DNA from: Saprospiraceae bacterium
Lineage (GTDB): Bacteria; Bacteroidota; Bacteroidia; Chitinophagales; Saprospiraceae
Length of the DNA stretch: 64,000 bases
Assembly: GCA_016712145.1 (NCBI GenBank)
Contig: JADJRO010000001.1
Location: 558,001-622,000, forward strand
Reading direction: 5' to 3'
Part shown: positions 56,580-63,625 of the stretch, piece after piece
Numbering within the stretch: the stretch's first letter is position 1
How the letters are laid out: every line of letters starts with the position of its first letter
Program-made: the position numbers and the translations under genes
The notes under the pieces: model-generated
What the model was told of the DNA's origin: nothing
Database searches by the model: none
The model's input: the letters and a program-made list of their open reading frames with translations, nothing else

Positions 56580-56969
56580 TTATTGTTTTTGAGCTGCCTT
56601 CAAGACCTTGATAAGTGCATATAGGCTCTCGTTTTCCTTTTTAAGGACTGCCATCGGATCGTTCTCTTTTCCGTTGATATATTGCTTTACATTATGAAAT
56701 TCCTTGTAAGCAAATAATTCAGGATAGCGCACATGTATTTCATTGTATATCAGGCCTATTATATCTGCATTAAGGATCTGGGAGATCTTAATTAAATCAT
56801 AAATACTTCCATAAATTGGGTTGGCATACTTGTGATGAGAGCCTGTATAGCTGATTCCCATTTTTGTCGCAATATAACGATGGCTATAGCCCTTTTCTTC
56901 TACTAGTTTCTTAACTAATTCGCCAATGTGGAGGCCAAAATATTCGGGATTGGGTTGTGTTTTATTCAT
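56580..56969 (-). CDS. XRE-type helix-turn-helix transcriptional regulator
   Basis: A 129-aa DNA-binding protein. Residues ~12-75 form a Cro/CI-type HTH (LVKKLVEEKGYSHRYIATKM, then a recognition-helix region around GISYTGSHHKYANP, and IYDLIKISQILNADIIGLI). The C-terminal ~45 residues end in a helix (MAVLKKENESLYALIKVLKA) suited to dimerisation. It is transcribed divergently from the small HTH-like gene and primase at 57093. Repeated TTTTAGTTAT sites lie in the shared control region, so autoregulation and repression of the replication genes is the natural reading. Confidence 0.8.
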   Translation of the reverse strand: MNKTQPNPEYFGLHIGELVKKLVEEKGYSHRYIATKMGISYTGSHHKYANPIYGSIYDLIKISQILNADIIGLIYNEIHVRYPELFAYKEFHNVKQYINGKENDPMAVLKKENESLYALIKVLKAAQKQ

Positions 56970-56988
56970 ATAACTTATAATTTTAGTG

Positions 56989-56996
56989 CAAAAATA
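56989..56996 (-). promoter_or_regulatory. Putative -7 element of the XRE regulator gene
   Basis: On the minus strand TATTTTTG fits TAnnTTTG, 19 bp before the start at 56969. It is divergent to the primase-side promoter at 57065. Confidence 0.5.
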
Positions 56997-57033
56997 TTAC
57001 AACTTATTTCGTTAAATGTTAAATAAAATACCT

Positions 57034-57072
57034 TTTTAGTTATCATTTTATTTCCTTTTAGTTATATATTTG
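57034..57072 (+). promoter_or_regulatory. Operator repeats and promoter of the primase operon
   Basis: TTTTAGTTAT occurs at 57034-57043 and 57056-57065, 22 bp apart. The second copy runs into TATATTTG (57065-57072), a good -7 element 20 bp before the 57093 start. A third copy lies at 56531-56540, next to the palindrome TTATAATATTATAA (56537-56550). These are likely binding sites for the XRE protein. Confidence 0.55.
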
Positions 57073-57092
57073 CTCCCAGTTAACCAAAATTT

Positions 57093-57326
57093 ATGCTCGC
57101 AGATATCATCAAACCCCTTGTATTAGGGACAGAAAAGGAGTCCTGGCTCGTTCCTGGTAGAGATCTAAATGCTTACCAGAAAAAACGTGTGTTTAATGAA
57201 GGCCTATCGATCCACAAATTCACCTCATTACTATTCTCAGATCGGGATCTGATCATGACCGATGTCATCAAGCTATGTAATATCATAGGGGTTGAATTTA
57301 AGGACGTCGCCAGCGAAATATCGTGA
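57093..57326 (+). CDS. Small HTH-like regulatory protein (Cor/excisionase-like), 77 aa
   Basis: Product of 77 aa. RVFNEGLSIHKFTSLLFSDR followed by DLIMTDVIKLCNIIGVEFKD resembles the helices of a Cro-like or XRE-type domain, though the second helix is weak. It begins 20 bp after the promoter and overlaps the primase start by 4 bp. Position opposite the repressor suggests a Cro-like antagonist; that is inference. Confidence 0.55.
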   Translation: MLADIIKPLVLGTEKESWLVPGRDLNAYQKKRVFNEGLSIHKFTSLLFSDRDLIMTDVIKLCNIIGVEFKDVASEIS

Positions 57327-59457
57327 ATTACGCTTTAGATCGACTTAATCTGATTGGATTCAATGCTGATCAGGATTGGGCTCTTTACAATGCCCATCCG
57401 GATGAACCGCATGGATCCAAGGTCAAAAAGCCAATCTTTTGGTCAGATGCTAAAGGCAATTTATGTATTGGCATCTTTGACCTCAATCGGGAATTCATAA
57501 CCGTTGACATCAAAGAATCGTCTGCAAAACTTGATCATAAGATCTTCCACTTTGTTCGTTGGGCTGAACCCAAAGTCATTGACGGCGAAGCTCGTAAGAT
57601 AACCCCGTTTCAGGGTGGCCATGGCGTTTTTCCATATATACCGCTACAAATCGTTGAGAAGTTCCGTGAGAAGCAAAAAATTAAAAACCTTGTAATTACC
57701 GAAGGACAAATCAAGGCTTATGTTGGGGCTAAAAATGGCCTTGACATCGTTGGCATTCCAGGCATTGAAATTTGGAATGCCAAAGGCCTTGCTGGGATAT
57801 TCAAATTCATTGCTGATGTAATTCTGGTGTGCCAAGTTGAAACAATAACCTGGTTAACGGATGCCGATTCCCTTTTTGTGGAATGGAAAGAAGATAAGGA
57901 TCTTGGCAAGCGGCCAAGAAAGTTTTTAAACTCTGTAATGCAATTTAAAGAGCGTACAGCAGACTTTCCGGTTCGACAGTTCTTTGCACACATTAAAGAA
58001 GAAAGCCTCTCTAAGGGCATCGATGATTTAATTATTGACAATCCAGCCGCAATTGCTGTAATCAGAAAAGAATTACAGGAAGATCACGGATCCGGTACCT
58101 TTTTCAAGAAGATGGAAATCGGTGCCATGTCATCTACTAAGCTTAAAGCTTATTTTGGTCTAGATGACAATGTAAAATCCTTTTATGATAAATATGAGCA
58201 TGTAATTGGCAATCGCGAGTTTGTTTTCTTAAATGGCACTTACAAGTATGATGAGATTGCCAATAAAGTAAAATACATTAAGTGTGGAGAAGCCAGCCAG
58301 TTTATCATGGTAGATTCTACCTTCTTTATCAAAGGTCCAATTTCTACAAAATACGGGGAACATGAAAATACCTTGAAGCCTATTAAGCGTGCTGGTATCA
58401 TGGGGATGTTTAAAAACAAGTCTGAGAAATTCATTGAAGAAGCATCGCTCAAAGTTTTTATTAATAAGCTAATATATGATATACCTTACTATAACGGTTT
58501 TGTTAACCGGCCTTCCCACATTGCTTACCAAAAAGAAGAAATCGTCGTGGATCGTAAGAACAACCACGAAATGAAATACTACAACCGCTATTTTGAATTA
58601 AGTCATAATCCGGAACCTGGACCGGTTGACCTATCTCTTGATTTTGTTAAACATATTTTTGGTACCGGTACCATCATGCATAAAGGCAAGCTCTACAATG
58701 AGTGGGAACTTGGTTTGGATTATATCCAGTTGCTTTACATGATGCCAACGATGTTCCTTCCGATCCTATGTTTAGTGTCTAAGGAACGCGGTACTGGTAA
58801 GACTAAATTTTGGGAATGGATGGGCGCGATTTTTCAGCAAAATGTTAAACCTATAAACTCACAACAATTGAACGGAAATTTTACTTCTCTTTTTGCTTCC
58901 TCGTTATTGGTATACATCGATGAAGCTTTTTTAGATAAAAAAGAAACCATTGAAAAGCTTAAATCATTGGTCACAACCGATAAGGGTAAGTTAGAATACA
59001 AGGGTGTTGATGCAGATTTGATTGACAACTATATGAAGGTTGGAGTCGGCACCAACGATGAAACATCCTTTGTAAATATTCCAGAGGATGCAGTTCGTTT
59101 TTGGGTGCGTAAAGTCCAGCCCATCCCTGAGGCAAAGTTGGACCGCTACTGGTATGATAAGCTTAGAAAAGAGATACCAGCTTTTCTGTATTTCCTGCAG
59201 CAGCGTAAAATTGTTACGGTGTATGAGCATCGTCAATGGTTTCATCCGGATATTATTAAAACAGACGCTCTTGATGCAATTGTAAAAGTTTCTAAAACTT
59301 CTATTGAACATGCATTGGAAATGGTGCTTTGTGAACACATGTCAAGAGTTAAAAGCCCATCATATACTACTCAAGCAAGGACATTAAAGATCTAATTAAT
59401 GATCCATCGGTTAACCTACCAAAAATTCGTTGGGCATTGGAAGAAAAATGGGATTAA
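57323..59457 (+). CDS. Primase/SF3-helicase replication protein of a mobile element; one frameshift
   Basis: The main frame 57323-59395 (690 aa) and a tail read in another frame to TAA 59455-59457 make about 711 aa. One missing base near 59362-59366 joins VKSPSY to YYSSKDIKDLINDPSVNLPK. The N-terminal half has a TOPRIM-like module (LVITEGQIKAYVGAKNGLDI, ITWLTDADS), as in DUF3854 primases. The C-terminal half is an SF3-type helicase: Walker A KERGTGKTKFWEW, Walker B SSLLVYIDEAF, motif C MKVGVGTNDETSFV (DUF5906-like). Such proteins initiate replication of phages, satellites and plasmids. It overlaps the small regulator upstream by ATGA-type spacing and the next gene at 59448. No origin is recognised. 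Confidence 0.85.
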
Positions 59458-59831
59458 AAAATAGTGTTTACTCCAATCCATATGAAGTTTACCATATTGA
59501 TCATTCAACTGGATCAGAGCTTGTTGAATCAACAAGAAAAAATTCTATTTATTACACCATAACTGCAAGCTCCTTGTTCGATGCGGAAGGCATTCTCAAT
59601 CTGTTTAGTGTCGATGAGATTTTAGAAATGGAGCGAAAGGAATTTAAAATTCATAATTGCAGCTTGTTTTGGAAAAAGTTTAATCCACGCAATAAGCTAT
59701 TATTAAAAAAGTTGGATGTGTTTTCACCTCGTGAAGAATCGGCCCTTGATATTATTGTTCGCGAAGCCACAAGTTTTGCAGAGGCCTACCAGGCAAGCCT
59801 TGAAATCAATCAAAAAATTACTGACTTATAA
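59448..59831 (+). CDS. Accessory-region protein of unknown function
   Basis: A 127-aa product from ATG 59448, which overlaps the true end of the primase gene. An in-frame TTG at 59430 is a weaker start. It is mixed alpha/beta with KNSIYYTITASSLFDAEGIL and a helical C-terminus (REESALDIIVREATSFAEAY). No recognised domain. Confidence 0.6.
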   Translation: MGLKNSVYSNPYEVYHIDHSTGSELVESTRKNSIYYTITASSLFDAEGILNLFSVDEILEMERKEFKIHNCSLFWKKFNPRNKLLLKKLDVFSPREESALDIIVREATSFAEAYQASLEINQKITDL

Positions 59832-59842
59832 AAACTCTAATC

Positions 59843-60115
59843 ATGCAAGAAGAAAAATTTAATCAAAGACACGCTTATCCTCAAACTAATGACATAGATC
59901 AAAGGATTGTTTCGCTTAAACAGCAAAAATATTTTGTCGAACGACTTAAGCATCGTTTGGAAATGAGACTTGAAAAAGAACCGCAAAATGGAAAGAAAAA
60001 GCAATACATCAATCAATTAATTAAAACATGTGAGCAAAAACTTGCTGAGTTTGATGCATTGCTTATAAAATGTGAAACATTTCAGAAATACCACAATCAA
60101 TTTAAATGTGCATGA
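59843..60115 (+). CDS. Small coiled-coil protein
   Basis: A 90-aa, very charged helical product (DQRIVSLKQQKYFVERLKHR, KKKQYINQLIKTCEQKLAEF) with a long central coiled coil. It starts 11 bp after the preceding gene and its stop overlaps the next start (ATGA at 60112-60115). Unknown function. Confidence 0.55.
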   Translation: MQEEKFNQRHAYPQTNDIDQRIVSLKQQKYFVERLKHRLEMRLEKEPQNGKKKQYINQLIKTCEQKLAEFDALLIKCETFQKYHNQFKCA

Positions 60116-60348
60116 ATATGATTAAATTTAAATCACTCAAATTTTGGATACTCAGACTTCTGAATAAGATTTCTTCTTTCCGTTGGAAATGCCTGTTTGG
60201 TCATGTTTGGAAGATAGAAAACCTAACTGATACCCGTGGCCGGTCTCAGCGCATGCAACGCCGTTGTGTTAGATGTCTTCAACGTCATATTTTAACGATA
60301 AATGCTAGTAAAAATGGATCACAAAGATTGTTCTGGTTTAATGGGTAG
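60112..60348 (+). CDS. Small basic protein, DUF1660-like prophage type
   Basis: A 78-aa basic protein. WKCLFGHVWKIENLTDTRGR and RRCVRCLQRH give a C-x3-H and a CxxC pair, as in the zinc-ribbon-like DUF1660 prophage proteins. ATG 60112 is chosen for its ATGA overlap with the preceding stop; ATG 60106 is possible. Overlaps the next gene by about 47 bp. Confidence 0.5.
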   Translation: MNMIKFKSLKFWILRLLNKISSFRWKCLFGHVWKIENLTDTRGRSQRMQRRCVRCLQRHILTINASKNGSQRLFWFNG

Positions 60349-60550
60349 ATGTAAAAATTGTGAACATTATGCAGCAAACTCAACCATGGACAGATTCGGG
60401 AACTGCAAAAAGGTTTTTATTAAACCTTATTTGGGATCAGCATTAGGCCAGCCATCACAACAGATAATCCATATTGAAAGGGAAAGCATTTTTGTAAAAA
60501 GCAAAGTCTATGTGATGGAAGATTTTGGATGTATTCATTTTAAGTATTAA
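60302..60550 (+). CDS. Small Cys-rich accessory protein
   Basis: Up to 82 aa; a second start at 60314 (MDHKDCSG) is possible. Five cysteines (DCSG, RCKNCEHY, NCKK, GCIH) suggest metal binding. Ends EDFGCIHFKY. No family recognised. It overlaps the DUF1660-like gene, as is common in phage gene trains. Confidence 0.5.
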   Translation: MLVKMDHKDCSGLMGRCKNCEHYAANSTMDRFGNCKKVFIKPYLGSALGQPSQQIIHIERESIFVKSKVYVMEDFGCIHFKY

Positions 60551-60568
60551 AGTTCAAATATTAGACAA

Positions 60569-60814
60569 ATGAAAGTAAAAATTAAAGATCGGGATAGCCA
60601 AATTGAAAATTTCAGAATTGGATTATCCATGGTTGGTTTTCATTTAGATTATGAAGGCCTCGAGCTATTTCTTGATGTTCAATTTGCTGTAAAGAAACTT
60701 AGCGGAAAATTTAGCATAGACGATGCATCAAGCCTTGAATTTAATTGGTCTGAAAGGTGGAGAAAATATTATGACAAAATTAAAAAAGAAGAAGGCAATG
60801 AAATTGAAATATAG
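60569..60814 (+). CDS. Small accessory protein
   Basis: An 81-aa product with a hydrophobic-core pattern FRIGLSMVGFHLDYEGLELF and a charged tail (KYYDKIKKEEGNEIEI). Its 3' end carries the first copy of a 28-bp repeat (60776-60803) that also serves as the start region of the next gene. Confidence 0.5.
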   Translation: MKVKIKDRDSQIENFRIGLSMVGFHLDYEGLELFLDVQFAVKKLSGKFSIDDASSLEFNWSERWRKYYDKIKKEEGNEIEI

Positions 60815-61094
60815 ATTATCAATCTACTTATTGGGCGTAGTGATAGGATGGCTTCTAAGTTTTAGTCTCATTAAGAATATTAATGATGGCTACAAGTTAC
60901 AAACAACATATAGAGATGTTGCATTCTGTACTTTTGTTTCATTATCTTCTTGGATAAATGTTGTCGTTGTGTCGATCTTTATAATAGGTGACCTTGAATT
61001 TTGGGATACACCCATAAATCAATCTGAAGACGATACTAGATTTCGTAAATTTAAATATTACAACAAAAAAGATAAAATTGAGTCTGTATATTGA
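60798..61094 (+). CDS. Small two-helix membrane protein with C-terminal DDTRF motif
   Basis: From ATG 60798 a 98-aa product: two transmembrane helices (LSIYLLGVVIGWLLSFSLI and TFVSLSSWINVVVVSIFII) and a polar tail QSEDDTRFRKFKYYNKK. ATG 60771 would add a lysine-rich leader. Start context is a 28-bp repeat shared with the gene at 61453, whose product also ends near DDDTRF. Confidence 0.5.
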   Translation: MKLKYRLSIYLLGVVIGWLLSFSLIKNINDGYKLQTTYRDVAFCTFVSLSSWINVVVVSIFIIGDLEFWDTPINQSEDDTRFRKFKYYNKKDKIESVY

Positions 61095-61101
61095 TTCTGA
61101 A

Positions 61102-61230
61102 ATGATTGAATTTCTTCTGAAAAATGGACATTTTCCGGAGAAGTATTATGTAATAAATGAATTGCCTTTGCCTGATTTTAATAAATTAAATTTAAGGAAA
61201 AATGAAAGTAGCACTCATAAAAAAAGTTAA
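61102..61230 (+). CDS. Tiny protein, 42 aa
   Basis: ATG 61102 to TAA 61228-61230 encodes 42 aa. Product MIEFLLKNGHFPEKYYVINE, then a basic Ser/Lys tail. It fills the gap between two genes and overlaps the next start (61202) by 29 bp. Plausible in a phage-style gene train, but unsupported by family. Confidence 0.35.
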   Translation: MIEFLLKNGHFPEKYYVINELPLPDFNKLNLRKNESSTHKKS

Positions 61231-61438
61231 CAAGAACAGGAATTTTGTCTTTACTCGTAATGATTTTAATGATGGAATAGCAAAATTCAAATTGTACATT
61301 CCAATTTATGTCGAGGAGCAATTAAAAGATGATTTTCATGGGGCAATTACATCATCATTTATTTCTGATGAAATTGAAAGCTGGAAAGCAGTTTTAATTC
61401 CTCTAAAGGGTTATTGGAAATTTATAAGGGAAAATTAA
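61202..61438 (+). CDS. Small accessory protein
   Basis: A 78-aa beta-rich product (FVFTRNDFNDGIAKFKLYIP, SWKAVLIPLKGYWKFIREN). Its last codons carry the second copy of the 28-bp repeat (61431-61458), within which the next gene starts. Unknown function. Confidence 0.5.
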   Translation: MKVALIKKVNKNRNFVFTRNDFNDGIAKFKLYIPIYVEEQLKDDFHGAITSSFISDEIESWKAVLIPLKGYWKFIREN

Positions 61439-61452
61439 AAAAGAAGAAGGCA

Positions 61453-61788
61453 ATGAAACATCAGATTAAATTCATTACGCCCCAATTCAATAGATCAGAG
61501 CCGATCAGGGATAAATATATTCCCTATAACGAATCAGAGTTTAGAGAATTTATGAAAAATGCAGACTCCAAAAGATTAATTGAAGTTGGATTTATGATTT
61601 TTGATCAAGTTGATATAGATCATATTGTGCATGGTTTGTTTCTTTTCCCCGGCGAGTGGTATAATCGTATTCCCAAAGGGTTTAAGATGTGGGGCATTAG
61701 TATGAAACAAAAGACCTTTGTTCCTGGAGAATCTGATGATGATACTCGTTTTGGCTGTTTACCCTATGGGGTGATTAAAAGAATATAG
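61453..61788 (+). CDS. Small accessory protein with DDDTRF motif
   Basis: From ATG 61453 a 111-aa soluble product: FITPQFNRSEPIRDKYIPYN, HIVHGLFLFPGEWYNRIPKG, ending GESDDDTRFGCLPYGVIKRI. The DDTRF element is shared with the membrane protein at 60798. A terminator hairpin follows 17 bp after the stop, closing the plus-strand gene train from 57093. Confidence 0.5.
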   Translation: MKHQIKFITPQFNRSEPIRDKYIPYNESEFREFMKNADSKRLIEVGFMIFDQVDIDHIVHGLFLFPGEWYNRIPKGFKMWGISMKQKTFVPGESDDDTRFGCLPYGVIKRI

Positions 61789-61804
61789 TAACATATCAAA
61801 TAAA

Positions 61805-61840
61805 GAAAAGCAGTCAAATAAATTCATTTAACTGCTTTTC
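61805..61840. terminator. Bidirectional hairpin between convergent genes
   Basis: GAAAAGCAGT (61805-61814) and ACTGCTTTTC (61831-61840) pair perfectly over 10 bp with a 16-nt AT-rich loop. It lies between the stops at 61788 (plus) and 61860 (minus) and ends in T-rich arms on both strands. Confidence 0.7.
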
Positions 61841-61859
61841 AAATTAAATGTTTAGTGAT

Positions 61860-62120
61860 CTATTTTAATAACATAATGATTAGGACAACTGCAATAATCG
61901 CTAAAGGGAGCAATAAGTTTAAAAGATATTTTCTTGAGTCTTCAGCATCAAGTGATTTGTAAAAAAATATGTTATTAATTATTGCTGCCACCGCAATTAA
62001 AATTTCAATTGTCCAAAAAGCAACATAGCTTATATTATCTTTCAAAAAAACATTTACTGAAGCAAATGCAATGAATAAAATTACATTTAACTTGTTCCCA
62101 ATCAATAACTTGGCTTCCAT
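61860..62120 (-). CDS. Small three-helix membrane protein
   Basis: An 86-aa integral membrane protein (NVILFIAFASVNVFL, VAFWTIEILIAVAAIINNIFF, LLLPLAIIAVVLIIMLLK). Downstream of the Cys-rich secreted protein gene by 33 bp on the same strand, so the two may form an operon; an immunity or export partner role is possible but unproven. Confidence 0.55.
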   Translation of the reverse strand: MEAKLLIGNKLNVILFIAFASVNVFLKDNISYVAFWTIEILIAVAAIINNIFFYKSLDAEDSRKYLLNLLLPLAIIAVVLIIMLLK

Positions 62121-62153
62121 TTTAAATATTTATTTCAAACTAATTAAATTAAT

Positions 62154-62747
62154 TTACCTTCCAAAACATGCATCAATGCATCTATCATATTTTCTGGCTT
62201 CAACAATAATACATGCTACGCCGTACCAACATGCTGCGGGGCCACCGGCACAAGATAGTAAACACAAAAGACTCGAATCTAAGGCATCATCATGACACTT
62301 GTCTGTACAGGGATTCAAACCTTGAGGAGGTATGTCTAATTCTTCTTGTGAATTAATTTTTACTATATACTTATCGAAAAAATCTTCCAGAAAAGCCAAT
62401 TTTTCTTCATCCGTATCAAGTTGACCTGCTGTTTGAAGCAAATAATAAATTTCAAACATTCGATCCATCCAAGCATTAAATTCACTAATATTATTTGGAT
62501 GAAATAAATGATTGCTCGTGTCAGAAGAATACCCAGCCAATGTACTTAAGCAGTTCCATAAATATAATCTAAAATGTAAATTGTCTGGCCAATCATTAGC
62601 GTTCAGGTTATCAATACAATTATCCCCAAGATACCAATTGATATCATAAATTACATCAACAAAAGTATCAATTTGAGAATTTGAAGGTTGGGTTTTAGCA
62701 AAATTAATGCTAAGAATGCCAAAGAAAACTAAAATTAATTTTTTCAT
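62154..62747 (-). CDS. Secreted protein with Cys-rich C-terminal domain
   Basis: From ATG 62747 a 197-aa product (62753 would add two residues). Signal peptide KKLILVFFGILSINFAKTQ. The mature part is acidic and helical (DTFVDVIYDINWYLGDNCID, MFEIYYLLQTAGQLDTDEEK). The last ~55 residues hold eight cysteines around a hydrophobic core (CTDKCHDDA, LLCLLSCAGGPAACWYGVAC, RCIDACFGR), implying four disulfides outside the cytoplasm. The family is not recognised. A secreted toxin or bacteriocin-like tail with the adjacent small membrane protein is a speculative reading. Confidence 0.6.
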   Translation of the reverse strand: MKKLILVFFGILSINFAKTQPSNSQIDTFVDVIYDINWYLGDNCIDNLNANDWPDNLHFRLYLWNCLSTLAGYSSDTSNHLFHPNNISEFNAWMDRMFEIYYLLQTAGQLDTDEEKLAFLEDFFDKYIVKINSQEELDIPPQGLNPCTDKCHDDALDSSLLCLLSCAGGPAACWYGVACIIVEARKYDRCIDACFGR

Positions 62748-62861
62748 ATACATTGGTTGGTTTGTTGAATTACAAATTTAATAGTAATGAAATTAATTCT
62801 GCAATACACCAAAAGAATTAATTTTTATATTAACTATTTAACATATCCCAAAATACTATTC

Positions 62862-62893
62862 GCCCCCCCCCAGATCCAACCACCCCCACCCCC
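62862..62893. other. C-rich tract (G-quadruplex potential on minus strand)
   Basis: C9 (62863-62871), then GATCCAACCA, then C5-A-C5 up to 62893, in otherwise AT-rich intergenic DNA. The minus strand has G5, G5 and G9 runs with short spacers, enough for an intramolecular quadruplex. It lies about 40 bp before the promoter-like motif at 62930. Confidence 0.7.
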
Positions 62894-62929
62894 TAAAAAT
62901 CTTAACTTTTCCTTTTCAAAACCTTGTCG

Positions 62930-62937
62930 TACATTTG
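62930..62937 (+). promoter_or_regulatory. Putative -7 element (TACATTTG) for the 63088 gene
   Basis: TACATTTG fits the TAnnTTTG consensus; AACTTTTC lies about 19 bp upstream as a weak -33 region. Transcription from here would give a leader of roughly 145 nt containing the 62994-63061 hairpin. Confidence 0.45.
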
Positions 62938-62993
62938 TACCGTCTGTCATCTTCATCTATAATGAGCATTTACAAGAAATAATTTTAAGAAAC

Positions 62994-63075
62994 ACCGGAA
63001 GGCCAGCGTCGTAAGGCCTGGCGATTTCTTGCTCATGCAGGAGGTGGCAGACACTTCCGGTATTGGTAATTTTTT
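62994..63075 (+). ncRNA. Structured leader RNA before the 63088 gene
   Basis: ACCGGAAG (62994-63001) pairs perfectly with CTTCCGGT (63054-63061), enclosing a GC-rich 52-nt loop that can form GCCAG/CTGGC (63003-63007 / 63018-63022) and CTC/GAG (63032-63034 / 63040-63042) inner stems. A T6 run (63070-63075) follows 8 nt later and the start codon 12 nt after that. The overall plan (closed outer stem, then U run, then small gene) resembles the leader at 55546. A regulatory leader or cis-acting RNA is likely; no known family assigned. Confidence 0.45.
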
Positions 63076-63087
63076 AAACTTGTATTT

Positions 63088-63357
63088 ATGTCTGTCACAC
63101 AATTGAATTTTAAACTTTCCGCAGTAGATCCGGTGCAGCTTTCAAAGCTGGTTGCAGATCTTTGCGATGCTTCTGTTCCGGGTGAAATGGCCGAGGAGTT
63201 GGAAGAAATCTTTTTCACCGCACTTTCTTCGCCTGATTACACCGAGTTTTCGACTTCTACACGCGGGGAGTTGGTATTTACCCATCGCAAGCTGTTGGAG
63301 TTTTTACGCGGTCTGCACGCTGCAGGCTGTGTAGTGTCCACTAGCCCGACCGTTTGA
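63088..63357 (+). CDS. Small accessory protein behind a structured leader
   Basis: An 89-aa product: LNFKLSAVDPVQLSKLVADL, acidic EMAEELEEIFFTALSSPDYT, ending HRKLLEFLRGLHAAGCVVST. Mostly helical; no family recognised. Base composition is clearly more GC-rich than the DNA to its left. A terminator follows at 63392. Confidence 0.6.
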   Translation: MSVTQLNFKLSAVDPVQLSKLVADLCDASVPGEMAEELEEIFFTALSSPDYTEFSTSTRGELVFTHRKLLEFLRGLHAAGCVVSTSPTV

Positions 63358-63600
63358 CACTTCTGATTTGTATAGTCCATTGTCTGGGCTGGCCTCTGAT
63401 TCTTTTGAGTCAGGGGCTTTTTTTTGCTTTTGCCATTCGATAAAGCGTTTGTATGCAAATTTATGGCTGGCCACGGTTTGGATCCTGACAAGGCCGGAGC
63501 CCTGGGTAGGGCAGGTTCTAAAAAATCTCCACACCTTGACGTTGTTTCGGGTAGTATTTTTTCTTCCTGGCCTTGATCCGGATTTTTTGCTTTTGCGCAT
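63304..63600 (-). CDS. Possible small basic protein (uncertain)
   Basis: A minus-strand frame from ATG 63600 gives 98 aa with a very basic start (RKSKKSGSRPGRKNTTRNN) and VKVWRFFRTCPTQGSGLVRI, ASHKFAYKRFIEWQKQ, which looks protein-like and fills DNA without a plus-strand gene. Against it: it overlaps the 3' end of the 63088 gene and contains that gene's terminator. Confidence 0.3.
   Translation of the reverse strand: MRKSKKSGSRPGRKNTTRNNVKVWRFFRTCPTQGSGLVRIQTVASHKFAYKRFIEWQKQKKAPDSKESEASPDNGLYKSEVSNGRASGHYTACSVQTA
63392..63425 (+). terminator. Intrinsic terminator after the 63088 gene
   Basis: GCCTCTGA (63392-63399) pairs with TCAGGGGC (63410-63417), eight pairs with one G-T wobble, followed by eight T residues (63418-63425). 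Confidence 0.8.
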
Positions 63601-63625
63601 TGGGGTAAGCATAAAACTTTTATCT

